A DNA stretch of 64,000 nucleotides from the NCBI RefSeq assembly GCF_036320965.1, contig NC_092271.1, positions 1,116,411 to 1,180,410 of the forward strand. Reading direction: 5' to 3'. Positions 27,148 to 39,616 of this stretch are shown piece after piece. Source of the DNA: Panulirus ornatus. Taxonomy: Eukaryota > Arthropoda > Malacostraca > Decapoda > Palinuridae. Under the pieces are notes generated by a model. The model was not told where the DNA came from, searched no databases, and saw nothing but the letters and a program-made list of their open reading frames with translations. Position 1 is the stretch's first letter, and every line of letters starts with the position of its first letter. Made by a program: the position numbers and the translations under genes.

Positions 27148-28178
27148 TTGTAAACGGAAATGGTGAAGAGCTTGTAGATTTATGTGCTGAAAAAGGACTG
27201 ATGATTGGGAATACCTGGTTTAAAAAGCGAGATATACATAAGTATACTTATGTAAGTAGGAGAGATGGCCAGAGAGCGTTATTGGATTACGTGTTAATTG
27301 ACAGGCGCGCGAAAGAGAGACTTTTGGATGTTAATGTGCTGAGAGGTGCAACTGGAGGGATGTCTGATCATTATCTTGTGGTGGCTAAGGTGAAGATTTG
27401 TATGGGTTTTCAGAAAAGAAGAGTGAATGCTGAGGTGAAGAGGGTGGTGAGAGTAAGTGAGCTTGGGAAGGAGACTTGTGTGAGGAAGTACCAGGAGAGA
27501 CTGAGTACAGAATGGAAAAAGGTGTGAACAATGGAAGTAAGGGGAGTGGGGGAGGAATGGGATGTATTTAGGGAATCAGTGATGGATTGCGCAAAAGATG
27601 CTTGTGGCATGAGAAGAGTGGGAGGTGGGTTGATTAGAAAGGGTAGTGAGTGGTGGGATGAAGAAGTAAGAGTATTAGTGAAAGAGAAGAGAAAGGCATT
27701 TGGACGATTTTTGCAGGGAAAAAATGCAATTGAGTGGGAGATGTATAAAAGAAAGAGACAAGAGGTCAAGAGAAAGGTGCAAGAGGTGAAAAAAAGGGCA
27801 AATGAGAGTTGGGGTGAGAGAGTATCATTAAATTTTAGGGAGAATAAAAAGATGTTCTGGAAGGAGGTAAATAAAGTGCGTAAGACAAGGGAGCAAATGG
27901 GAACTTCAGTGAAGGGCGCAAATGGGGAGGTGATAACAAGTAGTGGTGATGTGAGAAGGAGATGGAGTGAGTATTTTGAAGGTTTGTTGAATGTGTTTGA
28001 TGATAGAGTGGCAGATATAGGGTGTTTTGGTCGAGGTGGTGTGCAAAGTGAGAGGGTTAGGGAAGATGATTTGGTAAACAGAGAAGAGGTAGTAAAAGCT
28101 TTGCGGAAGATGAAAGCCGGCAAGGCAGCAGGTTTGGATGGTATTGCAGTAGAATTTATTAAAAAAGGGGGTGACTGT
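27148..28178 (+). mobile_element. LINE-X internal fragment lacking both ends
   Basis: Codes for about residues 183-526 ([16 protein letters not shown] to KKGGDCI) with a single nonsense change (AGA to TGA at 27526-27528); otherwise it is open (27201-27527, 27531-28178). It includes the EN histidine motif SDHYLV and the GKAAGLDGI entry to RT. Both edges are TA tracts and neither LINE terminus is present. Confidence 0.9.
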
Positions 28179-28205
28179 ATATATATTTATATATATATAT
28201 TAATA
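28179..28205. repeat. imperfect (TA)n tract
   Basis: ATATATATTTATATATATATATTAATATAT-like tract between the internal fragment and the right chimera arm. Confidence 0.85.
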
Positions 28206-29030
28206 TATATCTGTTTCCCATTTTAGAAAGTTAATACAAGGAGAGGAGGATTTCTGGCCCCCCGCTCCCGTCCCCTCTAGTCGCTTTCTACGACACGCGA
28301 GGAATACGTGGGAGGGGGCGAAAATCCTGGGGGCCTTGAAGAATGTGTGGAAGTCGAGAACATTATCTCGGAAAGCAAAAATGGGTATGTTTGAAGGAAT
28401 AGTGGTTCCAACAATGTTGTATGGTTGCGAGGCGTGGGCTATGGATAGAGTTGTGCGCAGGAGGATGGATGTGCTGGAAATGAGATGTTTGAGGACAATG
28501 TGTGGTGTGAGGTGGTTTGATCGAGTGAGTAACGTAAGGGTAAGAGAGATGTGTGGAAATAAAAAGAGCGTGGTTGAGAGAGCAGAAGAGGGTGTTTTGA
28601 AGTGGTTTGGGCACATGGAGAGGATGAGTGAGGAAAGATTGACCAAGAGGATATATGTGTCGGAGGTGGAGGGAACAAGGAGAAGAGGGAGACCAAATTG
28701 GAGGTGGAAAGATGGAGTGAAAAAGATTTTGTGTGATCGGGGCCTGAACATGCAGGAGGGTGAAAGGAGGGCAAGGAATAGAGTGAATTGGAGCGATGTG
28801 GTATACCGGGGTTGACGTGCTGTCAGTGGATTGAAGCAGGGCATGTGAAGCGTCTGGGGTAAACCATGGAAAGCTGGGTAGGTATGTATATTTGCGTGTG
28901 TGGACGTATGTATATACATGTGTATGGGGGGGGGTTGGGCCATTTCTTTCGTCTGTTTCCTTGCGCTACCTCGCAAACGCGGGAGACAGCGACAAAGTAT
29001 AATAAATAAATAAATAAATATTAATATATA
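28206..29030 (+). mobile_element. rearranged LINE-X: inverted 5' UTR joined to 3' fragment (right arm)
   Basis: This is the mirror image of 26237-27048. The LINE 5' UTR in minus orientation (28206-28312) joins at GTGGGAGGGGGCGAAAATCC to an open coding end (28312-28815, residues about 832-998, stop after VVYRG). The short 3' UTR, terminal hairpin and an AATAAATAAATAAATAAAT tail follow. Only a few substitutions separate the arms by eye. Confidence 0.9.
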
Positions 29031-29045
29031 TATATTTCCATTTAC

Positions 29046-29047
<2 letters not shown>

Positions 29048-29129
<82 letters not shown>
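29048..29129. repeat. (TA)n microsatellite between LINE and SINE 3' ends
   Basis: About 80 bp of TA. The LINE tail is to the left and the SINE-X tail to the right, so the two elements face tail-to-tail. Confidence 0.95.
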
Positions 29130-29131
<2 letters not shown>

Positions 29132-29374
29132 CTTCTTCTTTCTTTTAAACTATTCGCCATTTCCCGCGTTAGCGAGGCAGCGTTAAGAACAGAGGACTGG
29201 GCCTTTTTTGGAATATCCTCATACCCTCACCTGGCCCACTCTGTTCCTTATTTTGGAAAATTAAAAAAAAAAAGGGAGGGGAGGATTTCCAGTCCCCAGC
29301 TCCCTCCCCTTTTAGTCGCCTTCTATGACACGCAGGGAATACGTGGGAAGTAATCTTAATCCCCTATCCCAGGG

Positions 29375-29380
<6 letters not shown>
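29130..29380 (-). mobile_element. SINE-X, near full length
   Basis: On the minus strand the order is: LINE-like 5' domain (TTATCCCTGGGATAGGGGAT ... CTCCCCTCC), an A/T run, the AATTTTCC and GGAACAGAG arm, loop, CTCTGTTC arm, LINE-like terminal hairpin (CCTCGCTAACGCGGG), ATGGCGAATAG, and an AAAGAAAGAAGAAA tail against TA. It is about 250 bp with no ORF, and both ends are complete. Confidence 0.92.

Positions 29381-29447
<67 letters not shown>
29379..29447. repeat. (TA)n microsatellite between SINE-X 5' ends
   Basis: About 68 bp of TA flanked by two SINE-X 5' termini facing head-to-head. Confidence 0.95.
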
Positions 29448-29450
<3 letters not shown>

Positions 29451-29653
29451 CCCTGGGGATAGGGGAGAAAGAATACTTCCCACGTATTCCCTGCGTGTCG
29501 TAGAAGGCGACTAAAAGGGGAGGGAGCGGGTGGCTGGAAATCCTCCCCTCTCGTTTTTTTTTTTAATTTTCCAAAAGAAAGAACAGAGAAGGGGGCCAGG
29601 TGAGGATATTCCCTCTAAGGCCCAGTCCTCTGTTCATAGCGCTACCTCGCTAA
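29448..29653 (+). mobile_element. SINE-X, 3' end replaced by LINE-X
   Basis: Complete 5' domain and internal inverted repeat. At CGCTACCTCGCTAATGTG (about 29640-29658) the sequence switches into a LINE-X coding fragment, so the last half of the terminal hairpin and the tail are missing. The junction shares AATGTG between SINE (CTAATGTGGG) and LINE (GAATGTGTGG). Confidence 0.9.
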
Positions 29654-30566
29654 TGTGTGGAAGTCGAGAACATTATCTCGGAAAGCAAAAATGGGTATGT
29701 TTGAAGGAATAGTGGTTCCAACAATGTTGTGTGGTTGCGAGGCGTGGGCTATGGATAGAGTTGTGCGCAGGAGGGTGGATGTGCTATAAATGAGACGTTT
29801 GAGGACAATATCTGGTGTGAGGTGGCTTGATCGAGTAAGTAATAATAGGGTAAGAGAGATGTGCGGTAATAAAAAGAATGTGGTTGAGAGATAAAAAGAG
29901 GGTGTTTTGAAATAGTTTGGTCACATGGAGAGAATGAGTGAGGAAAGATTGACCAAGAGGATATATGTGTCACAGGTGGAGGGAACGAGAAGTGGGAGAC
30001 CAAATTGGAGGTGGAAGGATGGAGTGAAAAAGATTTTGAGTGATCGGGGCCTGAACATATAGGAGGGTGAATTGCGTGCAAGGAATAGAGTGAATTGTAT
30101 CGATATGGTATTCCGGGGTCGACGTGCTGTCAATGGATTGAACCAGGGCATGTGAAGCGTCTGGGGTAAGCCATGGAAAGTTCTGTGGAAAGGGAGCTGT
30201 GGTTTCGGTGCATTATTACATGACAGCTAGAGACTGAGTGTGAACGAATGGGGCCTTTGGTGTCTTTCCTAGCGCTACCTCGCACACATGAGGGGGGAGG
30301 GGGTTGTTATTTCATGTGTGGCGAGGCGGCGATGGGAATGAATAAAGGCAGACAGTATGAATCATGTACATGTGTATATATGGATATGTCTGTGTGTGTA
30401 TATATATGTATACATTGAGATGTATAGGTATGTCTATTTGCGTGAATGGACGTGTATGTATATATATGTGTATGTGGGTGGGTTGGGCCATTCTTTCGCC
30501 TGTTTCCTTGCGCTACCTCGCTAACGCGGGAGACAGCGACAAAGCAAAATAAATGAATAAATATAT
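29651..30566 (+). mobile_element. LINE-X 3' fragment, old long-3'UTR subfamily
   Basis: Starts at the codons for [19 protein letters not shown] and runs through the C-terminal region with several stops. The long 3' UTR reaches the terminal hairpin CCTCGCTAACGCGGG (about 30516-30530) and an AAAATAAATGAATAAATA tail. It is fused upstream to SINE-X without a TA array. Confidence 0.88.
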
Positions 30567-30567
30567 A

Positions 30568-30686
30568 TTTTTCTTTTTTCCCAAAAAGAAGGAACAGAGA
30601 AGGGGACCAGGTGAGGATATTCCCTCTAAGGCCCAGTCCTCTGTTCTTAACGCTACCTCGCTATCGCGGGAAATGGCGAATAGTAT
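30568..30686 (+). mobile_element. SINE-X, 5'-truncated
   Basis: Begins at the T-rich tract before CCAAAAAGAAGG and contains the GAACAGAG/CTCTGTTC stem, the terminal hairpin CCTCGCTATCGCGGG and ATGGCGAATAG. It sits directly behind the LINE tail. Confidence 0.9.

Positions 30687-31032
<346 letters not shown>

Positions 31033-31089
<57 letters not shown>
31033..31089. repeat. (TA)n microsatellite
   Basis: About 57 bp of TA between a SINE-X 5' end and a LINE 5' truncation point. Confidence 0.95.
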
Positions 31090-31093
<4 letters not shown>

Positions 31094-31724
31094 GTATGTT
31101 TGAAGGAATAGTGGTTCCAACAATGTTGTATGGTTGCGAGGCGTGGGCTATGGATAGAGTTGTGCGCAGGAGGATGGATGTGCTGGAAATGAGATGTTTG
31201 AGGACAATGTGTGGTGTGAGGTGGTTTGATCGAGTGAGTAACGTAAGGGTAAGAGAGATGTGTGGAAATAAAAAGAGCGTGGTTGAGAGAGCAGAAGAGG
31301 GTGTTTTGAAGTGGTTTGGGCACATGGAGAGGATGAGTGAGGAAAGATTGACCAAGAGGATATATGTGTCGGAGGTGGAGGGAACAAGGAGAAGAGGGAG
31401 ACCAAATTGGAGGTGGAAAGATGGATGTGAAAAAGATTTTGTGTGATCGGGGCCTGAACATGCAGGAGGGTGAAAGGAGGGCAAGGAATAGAGTGAATTG
31501 GAGCGATGTGGTATACCGGGGTTGACGTGCTGTCAGTGGATTGAATCAAGGCATGTGAAGCGTCTGGGGTAAACCATGGAAAGCTGTGTAGGTATGTATA
31601 TTTGCGTGTGTGGACGTATGTATATACATGTGTATGGGGGGGGGTTGGGCCATTTCTTTCGTCTGTTTCCTTGCGCTACCTCGCAAACGCGGGAGACTGC
31701 GACAAAGTATAATAAAAAAATAAA

Positions 31725-31731
<7 letters not shown>
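31090..31731 (+). mobile_element. LINE-X 3' fragment, young, one frameshift
   Basis: Starts at [10 protein letters not shown] (about residue 855). The frame is broken by a 1-base insertion near 31424 in the RWKDGV codons. The short 3' UTR, hairpin and AATAAAAAAATAAAATATAA tail follow. Confidence 0.92.

Positions 31732-31790
<59 letters not shown>
31732..31790. repeat. (TA)n microsatellite between LINE and SINE 3' ends
   Basis: About 59 bp of TA; tail-to-tail arrangement. Confidence 0.95.
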
Positions 31791-32290
<500 letters not shown>

Positions 32291-33542
32291 TATGATTAGG
32301 GCCTCAGCTGCCCGTGTCGTCTCAGCTAACATAGAACCTATAATTAATTGTGTGTTTTCCCCCTCTGTTAAATTCATCCTCACTCTCTTGTGCTCAATCT
32401 GTACAATTGTATGTTTGTACCAAACAATATTTTGTTCCAGTTTGAAGAAGTAGTTTCTGTGGTCGCTATTTTTGTTACAACGTCAGTGTGAATGTGAACG
32501 TTACAAGTTAGTCACTATGACCTAAAATCCAGTCATGGAAATTACCACTTTTATAGTTCACCCTGAGCTAATGAGTCCCCTGTCATGCTTTCTGGCCCAG
32601 GGACAGCTGTGGAATAACACTAGATGTGTAATTTTGCTGCATTATATATTTTTTTGATCCTCCGTACATACAGATTTTCTTCGTCTGTCGTTGTAATATC
32701 AAGCATAATGTCTGAAGGAACAGCAGTTATTTTGTGATTAGCTTATGTTTCTGAACTCCTGTGTTAAGACGAGCATATCTTGCCCTTACCTGGAAATTGC
32801 AGCAAAGTTCTGAGAATATCTTCACTGATGACAGCTAATTTACTACGAGTGCATTAAACCTGAACTGTTTCGGGCAGACATACCATTTTACAAGCACATC
32901 CGTCTTTATAAATGCACACATATTTCAAAATCTCGCTACATATTATCCTTCCGTGTACACGCTCACACGCAACTCATATTACATGAAACACTGCTGACTC
33001 TCAGACCGCAGGAGCGAGGGAGGGAGGTTGTCTTGGACTCTGGTCGAAACTGGTAGGGTCTCTGTGTCAAACATACTTTCTCAAAGATAAAATCATCCAA
33101 ATATGTTGAATTCTTTTCAATCCTGTCTTTGTAGATTTCCTTTACCTTACAGAGAGTTCTGAGTACATTGTTATAGATAAATCACACAAGAATGTAGTAT
33201 ATTTAGATATCGATAAAGATGTTAAATTCGTGTTTCTGATATGCTTCTAGCATTGGCCTATCTCGTTTTTGCAATATTCATGTTTAATGTTTTTCTTCGA
33301 CATGGCACACATGCAGGACGCTTATAAGATTTCATGTTTTTTACAATTTTCCAGAAAATGTGAATGAATGTTGACTGAATGGAAGATATCACCTATAATA
33401 ATGGAAGCATTGCAGTGCAAAGTGGGTAACTCTATATTTCTTTATATGACTACAATTGAGGATTCTAGTGAACTTGGGGGTCATGACCTATGCATTCTTA
33501 ATAGAATTCTGTTCATCAATCCATACATTCTATAAACAAGCA
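32291..33542. other. low-copy DNA, no gene recognised
   Basis: A 1.25-kb AT-rich stretch without LINE-X or SINE-X homology, tandem repeats or convincing frames. Confidence 0.45.
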
Positions 33543-35404
33543 CACATCGGTGAAGGGGGCTAATGGGGAGGTAATAACAAGTAGTGGTGATGTGAGAAGG
33601 AGAGAGTATTTTGAAGGTTTGTTAAAAGTGTTAGATGATAGAATAGCAGATATAGGGTGTTTTGGTCGAGGCGGGGTGCGAAGTGAGAGGGTTGGGGAGA
33701 ATGGTTTGGTGCACAGAGAAGAGGTAGCGAAAGCTTTGCGAAAGATGAAAGCCGGCAAGGCGGCGGGTTTGGATGGTATTGCAGTAGAATTTATCTAAAA
33801 AGGGGTGACTGTTATTGACTGGCTGTTAAGGATATTCAGTGTATGTATGGTTCATGGTGAGGTGCCTGAGTATTGGCGGAATGCATGCATAGTCCCATTG
33901 TGCAAAGGCAAAAGGGGTAGAAGTGAGTGTTCAAATTACAGAGGTATAAGTTTGTTGAGAATTCCTGGGAAATATATGGGATGGTACTGATCGAGAGGGT
34001 GAAGGCATGTACAGAGAATCAGGTTGGGGAAGAGCAGTGTGGTTTCAGAAGTGGTAGAGGATTTGTGGATCAGGTGTTTGCTTTGAAGAATGTTTGTCAC
34101 AAATACTTTGGAAAACAGATGGATTGGTGTGTAGCATTTATGGATCTGGAGAAGGCATATGATAGAGTTGATAGATTTGACCTGTGGAAGGTATCAAAAG
34201 TAAATGGTTTGGGAGGCAAGTTGCTAGAAGCAGTGAAAAGTTTTTATCGAGGATGTAAGGCATGTGTACGAGTAGGATAGGAAAGTGATTGGTTCTCAGT
34301 CAATGTCGGTTTGCGGCAGGGGTGTGTGATGTCTCCATGGTAGTTTAATTTATTTATGGATGGGGTTGTTAGGGAGGTAACTGCAAGACTTTTCGAGTGA
34401 GGGGCAAGTATGCAGTCTCTTGTGGATGAGAGAGCTCGGGAAGTGAGTCAGTTGCTGTTCGCTGATGATACAGCGCTGGTGGCTGATTCGGGTGAGAAAC
34501 TGCAGAAGTTGGTGACTGAGTTTGGTACAGTGTGTAAAAGAAAAGAAAAGCCTGAGAGTAAATGTGAATAAGATAAGGTTATTAGGTTAAGTAGGGTTGA
34601 GGGACAAATTATTTGGGAGTTCAGTTTGAATGGAGAAAAACCGGAGGAAGTGAAGCGTTTTCAATATCTGGGAGTGGATTTAGCAGCGGATGGAACCATG
34701 GAAGCAGAAGTGAGTCACAGGGTGGGGGGGAATGGACGAAGGTTCTAGAAGCGTTGAAGAATGTGTGGAAGGCGAGAACGTTATCTCGGAGAGCAAAAAT
34801 GGGTATGTTTGAAGGAATAGTGGTTCCAACAATGTTATATGTTTGCGAGGCATGGGATATAGATAGGGTTTTGCGGAATTGGGTGCATGTGTTAGAAATG
34901 AATGTTTGAGGATAATATGTGGTTTGAGGTGGTTTGATCGAGAAAGTAATGAAAGGGTGAGAGAGATGTGTGTAATGAAAAGCGTGTGGTTGAGAGAGTA
35001 GAAGACGGTGCATTGAAATGGTTTGGTCACATGGAGAGAATGAATGAGGAAAGATTGACAAAGAGGATATATGCGTCAGAGGTGGAGGGAACGAGGAGGA
35101 GTGGCAGACCAAATTGGTGGTGGATGGATGGAGTGAAAAAGATTTTGAGCCTGAATATACAAGGGGGGCGAAAGGCCCGCAAGGTATAGAGTGAAGTGGA
35201 ACGATGTGGTATACCGGGGTCGACGTGCTGTCAGCGGATTTAACCAGGGCATAGGAAGCGCCTGAGATATACCATGGAAAGTTTTGTGGGGCCTGGATGT
35301 GGAACGGTAGCTGTGGTTTCGGTGCATTATACATGACAGCTAGAGACTGAGTATGAACGAATGTGGCCTTTGTTGTCTTTTCCTAGTGCTACCTCGTGCG
35401 CTCG

Positions 35405-35438
<34 letters not shown>

Positions 35439-35575
35439 CGAGAATGCCATTTCATGTGTGGCGGGGTAGCGAAGACAGTGGATGAAGGCAGCAAGTATGA
35501 ATATGTACATGTGTTTATATGTATTGATCGTGTATGTATATATATGTATACGTTGAAATGTATAGATATGTTGCC
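33543..35575 (+). mobile_element. LINE-X, old subfamily, 5'-truncated, heavily mutated
   Basis: Homology starts in the linker ([20 protein letters not shown]) and continues through [35 protein letters not shown], motif [13 protein letters not shown] and the C-terminal region, with many frameshifts and stops. The long-type 3' UTR includes the poly-G tract at 35406-35438 and stops at about 35575 before the terminal hairpin. There is no TA array at either end. Confidence 0.9.
35406..35438 (+). repeat. poly(G) homopolymer of about 33
   Basis: It lies at the place where other long-type 3' UTRs have GGGGGGAGGGGG, so it is an expansion of a G-rich segment. The exact length is unreliable. Confidence 0.9.
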
Positions 35576-35879
35576 TCACTCTGTTTCTATTTCTTCTTTG
35601 TGTTTAATGGTGCTTGATTCCGATCGCCCTGTGTATAGTGATAGTGTGGGGAATGAATAACCCATAATAATGAAAGGTATACAGAATATGGTGATGCAGA
35701 GAATCTCTCCGTCTATCCCCAGGAAGCCAGTGGTCTGGAAAATTGATAAGTCTAATATTAAAGTTCTTGTAATAAATAGATTTCATGTTGTGTTTATAAA
35801 AGTAATAGCTTTTTCCGTATCAATTTTCAAATATTCTACGTTTTCTTTATCTTTATATCTTAATGGGATAAAGTAAATC
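35576..35879. other. low-copy DNA, no gene recognised
   Basis: No coding or repeat signal supported; it may belong to the degraded element to the right. Confidence 0.35.
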
Positions 35880-36340
35880 TTAAAATCAACGTACAATTTC
35901 TGTTCCAAGTTGCCTCCGTCAACCGAGTCTGTTGGATGCAAAGGTGGTGAAATGCTCCAAGCACGTGACGCTAGTGTTGCAGTCTCTGTAGTGTATCTGC
36001 ACACATCTTCAGCACACATGAAGAGATCTCCCCAGGATCATGAACTTTATGTGCGTCAAGATTTTTTAGCGTTTTGTGAATGTGTTTTCTAGATATCTCA
36101 GTGAACTCTATAACACCTTCTCTTCACCTTGGTCATGTGGCTACATTTTCTTCTGTGAAAAAGTTTTAAATTCGTTCGTCTGTTCTTCATATATTTTAAG
36201 CTCTACAGTTCTTCCCTTTGATTCCCTATTGCTGATGAGTTTATGAAAACGCTTTGTATTTTCTCTTGCCTTGTGCGCAATAAATCGTTTGAAACCTTTC
36301 TTGGTTCCTTCTTTCTAACCTTCTGCTAGATTCATTCTTT
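35880..36340 (-). pseudogene. remnant of a second non-LTR reverse transcriptase (jockey/CR1-like)
   Basis: The minus-strand frame through about 36105-35985 reads EISRKHIHKTLKNLDAHKVH followed by DPGEISSCVLKMCADTL. This resembles the L..LD..KA.GPD.I....LK.CA..L entry region of jockey- or CR1-like RTs, with GPD replaced by DPG. Upstream, at about 36320-36240, basic residues (QGKRKYKAFS) fit the linker such elements carry before the RT. Other frames are broken. It is unlike LINE-X, whose equivalent is GKAAGLDGI, and is an old, non-functional remnant. Confidence 0.4.
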
Positions 36341-36523
36341 TTCCTCTCATGCTAACCCACACCTTCGTCACTTCACAACTCGAAGCTCCATTTCTTTTTG
36401 ACGTTTTCATCCTAGTACTCTTCTCTCTTTTGACATCATCGTTTTTAAGGCTAAAGGTACCCATGTGCATCTGATGTAAGTGATAACTGACAGTGACAGT
36501 GTTATGTAATCCTGATCAAATTG
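36341..36523. other. low-copy DNA, no gene recognised
   Basis: No coding or repeat signal supported; it may be further remnant of the antisense element. Confidence 0.35.
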
Positions 36524-36600
36524 AGAGTTAGCTCAGTGGGTGTCGTGCTGTTCTGGCTACACAGAAGGCTGATCATAAAGGTCTAATACTATTCTTGCTG
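36524..36600 (+). other. weak tRNA-like stretch, possible decayed SINE
   Basis: GTTAGCTCAGTGGG resembles a tRNA A-box and D-arm. TTCTG/CAGAA forms a 5-bp anticodon-like stem, and GGTCTAATACT is a poor B-box. The loop is 6 nt and no closed acceptor stem is visible, so this is not a functional tRNA. Confidence 0.25.
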
Positions 36601-36957
36601 GATGTTGGAATAGTGTGTTGGTCACATTTGTGTCATACGAGAGACATCAGTTTGTCACTGTACTAATATTTTGCAAATCTTGTTCTCAGAGGCCGAGGAA
36701 TCAGTATGCAAATGAAGAGAAACCACTATTGAAAGTTACCAATATTCTTCCCTACCTCGTTAATTTGTTATATTGCTTAGATTTATCCTTCTCTGTGGAT
36801 GTAGAATGTAAATACCCAGAACTTTGCTAATTATATTTCAATTGTCATTTTCATCTTCATATCATGTCACACTCATTTGTCCCTACAAACCTCTTTCCCT
36901 CACCCTCACCACCTCCTCCCCCACCATCGCTGTAGGTAGGGTGAGGGAGTATAACAT
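36601..36957. other. low-copy DNA, no gene recognised
   Basis: No supported feature. A short CCTC/CACC-rich tract lies at about 36895-36935. Confidence 0.4.
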
Positions 36958-37785
36958 CACTGTGGCTGTTTAACTTGTTTATGGATGGGGTGTGTAAGGA
37001 AATAAAACTAAGGTTTTGGGGAGTTGGACAAGTCTACAGTCAGTCAGGATTGGATAGGATTGGGAGGTGAGTACCTTGCTGTTTGCTGATGACACGTTGC
37101 TGATGGAATGATGGGGTGAGAAACAACAGAAGTTGATTACTACGCTTTGGTTAGTGTGAGAAAGGAGAAAGTTTAGTGAGAATGTGAATTGATGCGAAGT
37201 TATTAGGTTTTTCACCGCAAAGGAACAGGTTAGCTGAAGTATGGGCAGGATACAGAAAAGTTGAAGTGAATTGTTTCAGATATCTGGAAATGCACGATGC
37301 AGCGAATGAAACTATGGAGCTGAAGTGAGTCACATAGTGGCTAGGGGAGTGAAAGTCGTGTGCGCAATAAGGAATGATGGGAAAGAGAGGGCGAAGACAG
37401 GCATGTTTGATAGTATAACAGGCCCGACGGTACAGTGCGGGAGCGAGGTGTGGGTTCAAGATGAGAATGTATGGAAGAGGGTAAATGTGTTGGAAATTAA
37501 ATGTTTGAGGACGTGGCAATATGCGGTGTGGTGAGAAGGGTTGATCAGAGAGAAAAATGGAGTAAAGGAGAGGTGTGGCCAATAGAAGAGGATTGTTGAG
37601 TTAGGCGAAGGTTGTGTGTTGAAACAATTCTGTGAGAGAATGAGCGAGGAGAGGTTGGCACAGACTTTATACGTGTCATTAGTGGAGGAGACAAAGAAAA
37701 AAGGAATTGCAAACTGAAAATGGAAGAATGGAATGGAAAATGTGATAAGTGCTTAGGAAGGTGTAAGGATATTCAAAGCCGTCCA
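36958..37785 (+). mobile_element. ancient, divergent LINE-X relative, 3' half
   Basis: Scattered matches in order: [14 protein letters not shown] (motif B), CCLLMT around a degraded FADDT, LEMHDAANETME in place of [30 protein letters not shown] in place of [31 protein letters not shown], and RMSEERLAQTLYVSLVEETK. Divergence is far greater than in the other copies, and stops and indels are frequent. It probably belongs to a sister lineage or an early insertion. Confidence 0.75.
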
Positions 37786-38501
37786 AAACAGAGCATTTAT
37801 TGCAATCAGCGGCTGCATAGCAACCATAGATATATGGTAACTTCACCAAGACACGAAGTCACTTCCAGTAAGATCTCATCTTAACGTGAGTCGTATTCAT
37901 TTCTCCGGAATAAGCTAATCCACTCTGATCCCACCGCAACACAACAATCCACTAACCTGCGCGTAGAAACCACACCTTGGCCGACAGTGTTGTCACACCA
38001 ACCGACACATCTCCCAACCCATTACAGATACCAGTGTGAGCAAACGCCGTCACGCCAAAATAACCCAACGAACGTTGAGTCGCCGTTCCTCATCCCAGTG
38101 TTAGGCTCCATTCAGCCTAAATGAACGAATCACTCTTTCACGTCTGTCTTCTGGATACCACCCATATCTGGATACCACTCATTTCTGGATACCACCCATC
38201 TCTGGCTATTACCCATCTTTGCATACCACCCATCTCTTTAACTATTACAAAAATGATTAATCATACCACAGAACCTACCATTCCCAAGCTGGACCATCTT
38301 CCCAACCTACTACAGTACCACCCTGCAACCATCCCGCCATGATCAACCCATAAGGTCGCTACACTTGGTGGTCGTGACCAGCCCTCAGGTTGACACACAC
38401 TGGCGTACGTCAGGCTGCCAGACCTCGACGTGTTCCTATGTCTTCACGTCTGTTGTTATGATCATTCACTTGTTTCTTTATCTGGCTGTATGTCTACTTA
38501 C
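37786..38501. other. low-copy DNA with a short CTGGATACCACCCAT repeat
   Basis: About five imperfect 15-18 bp units of CTGGATACCACCCATCT lie at 38150-38245. No gene recognised. Confidence 0.5.
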
Positions 38502-38762
38502 CTACTGGTCTATCCGTACTGGCAACAAGCCAAGAATACATAACGAAAAATAATCACCTTTAACTTTGATAAACAAGTTGAGCAGGATGCGATCCACTCC
38601 AGCTATAATCTTGTTCACGTAGAGTGCATCACTTGTGAGAGGACGCGTGCAACCAGCGGCCAAAGCATGGTCTCCTACGACCATGTCATCCTCCACGGCG
38701 AAATCGACAAGTAGAAGAGTTCGTCTCCTCGCCGCAGCCACAGCTACACTCGCCAGGTGCAT
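38502..38762 (-). other. possible exon, 86-codon frame, unrecognised
   Basis: The frame starts at ATG 38762 (MHLASVAVAAARRR) and is GC-richer than its surroundings, with coding-like third positions up to about 38571 (NLFIKV). There AAAGGTGATT could be a 5' splice site, and the remaining 22 codons look non-coding. Upstream, TGGCACCAG could be a 3' splice site. I recognise no domain and this may be a chance frame. Confidence 0.25.
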
Positions 38763-39451
<689 letters not shown>

Positions 39452-39461
39452 TTTTTTTTCC

Positions 39462-39607
<146 letters not shown>

Positions 39608-39616
39608 ATACTTTGT

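Noticed and set aside
35406..35438. Poly(G) run of about 33 as a possible G-quadruplex regulator
   Set aside because: It sits inside a dead LINE 3' UTR, and homopolymer length is unreliable in assembled sequence, so no function is claimed.
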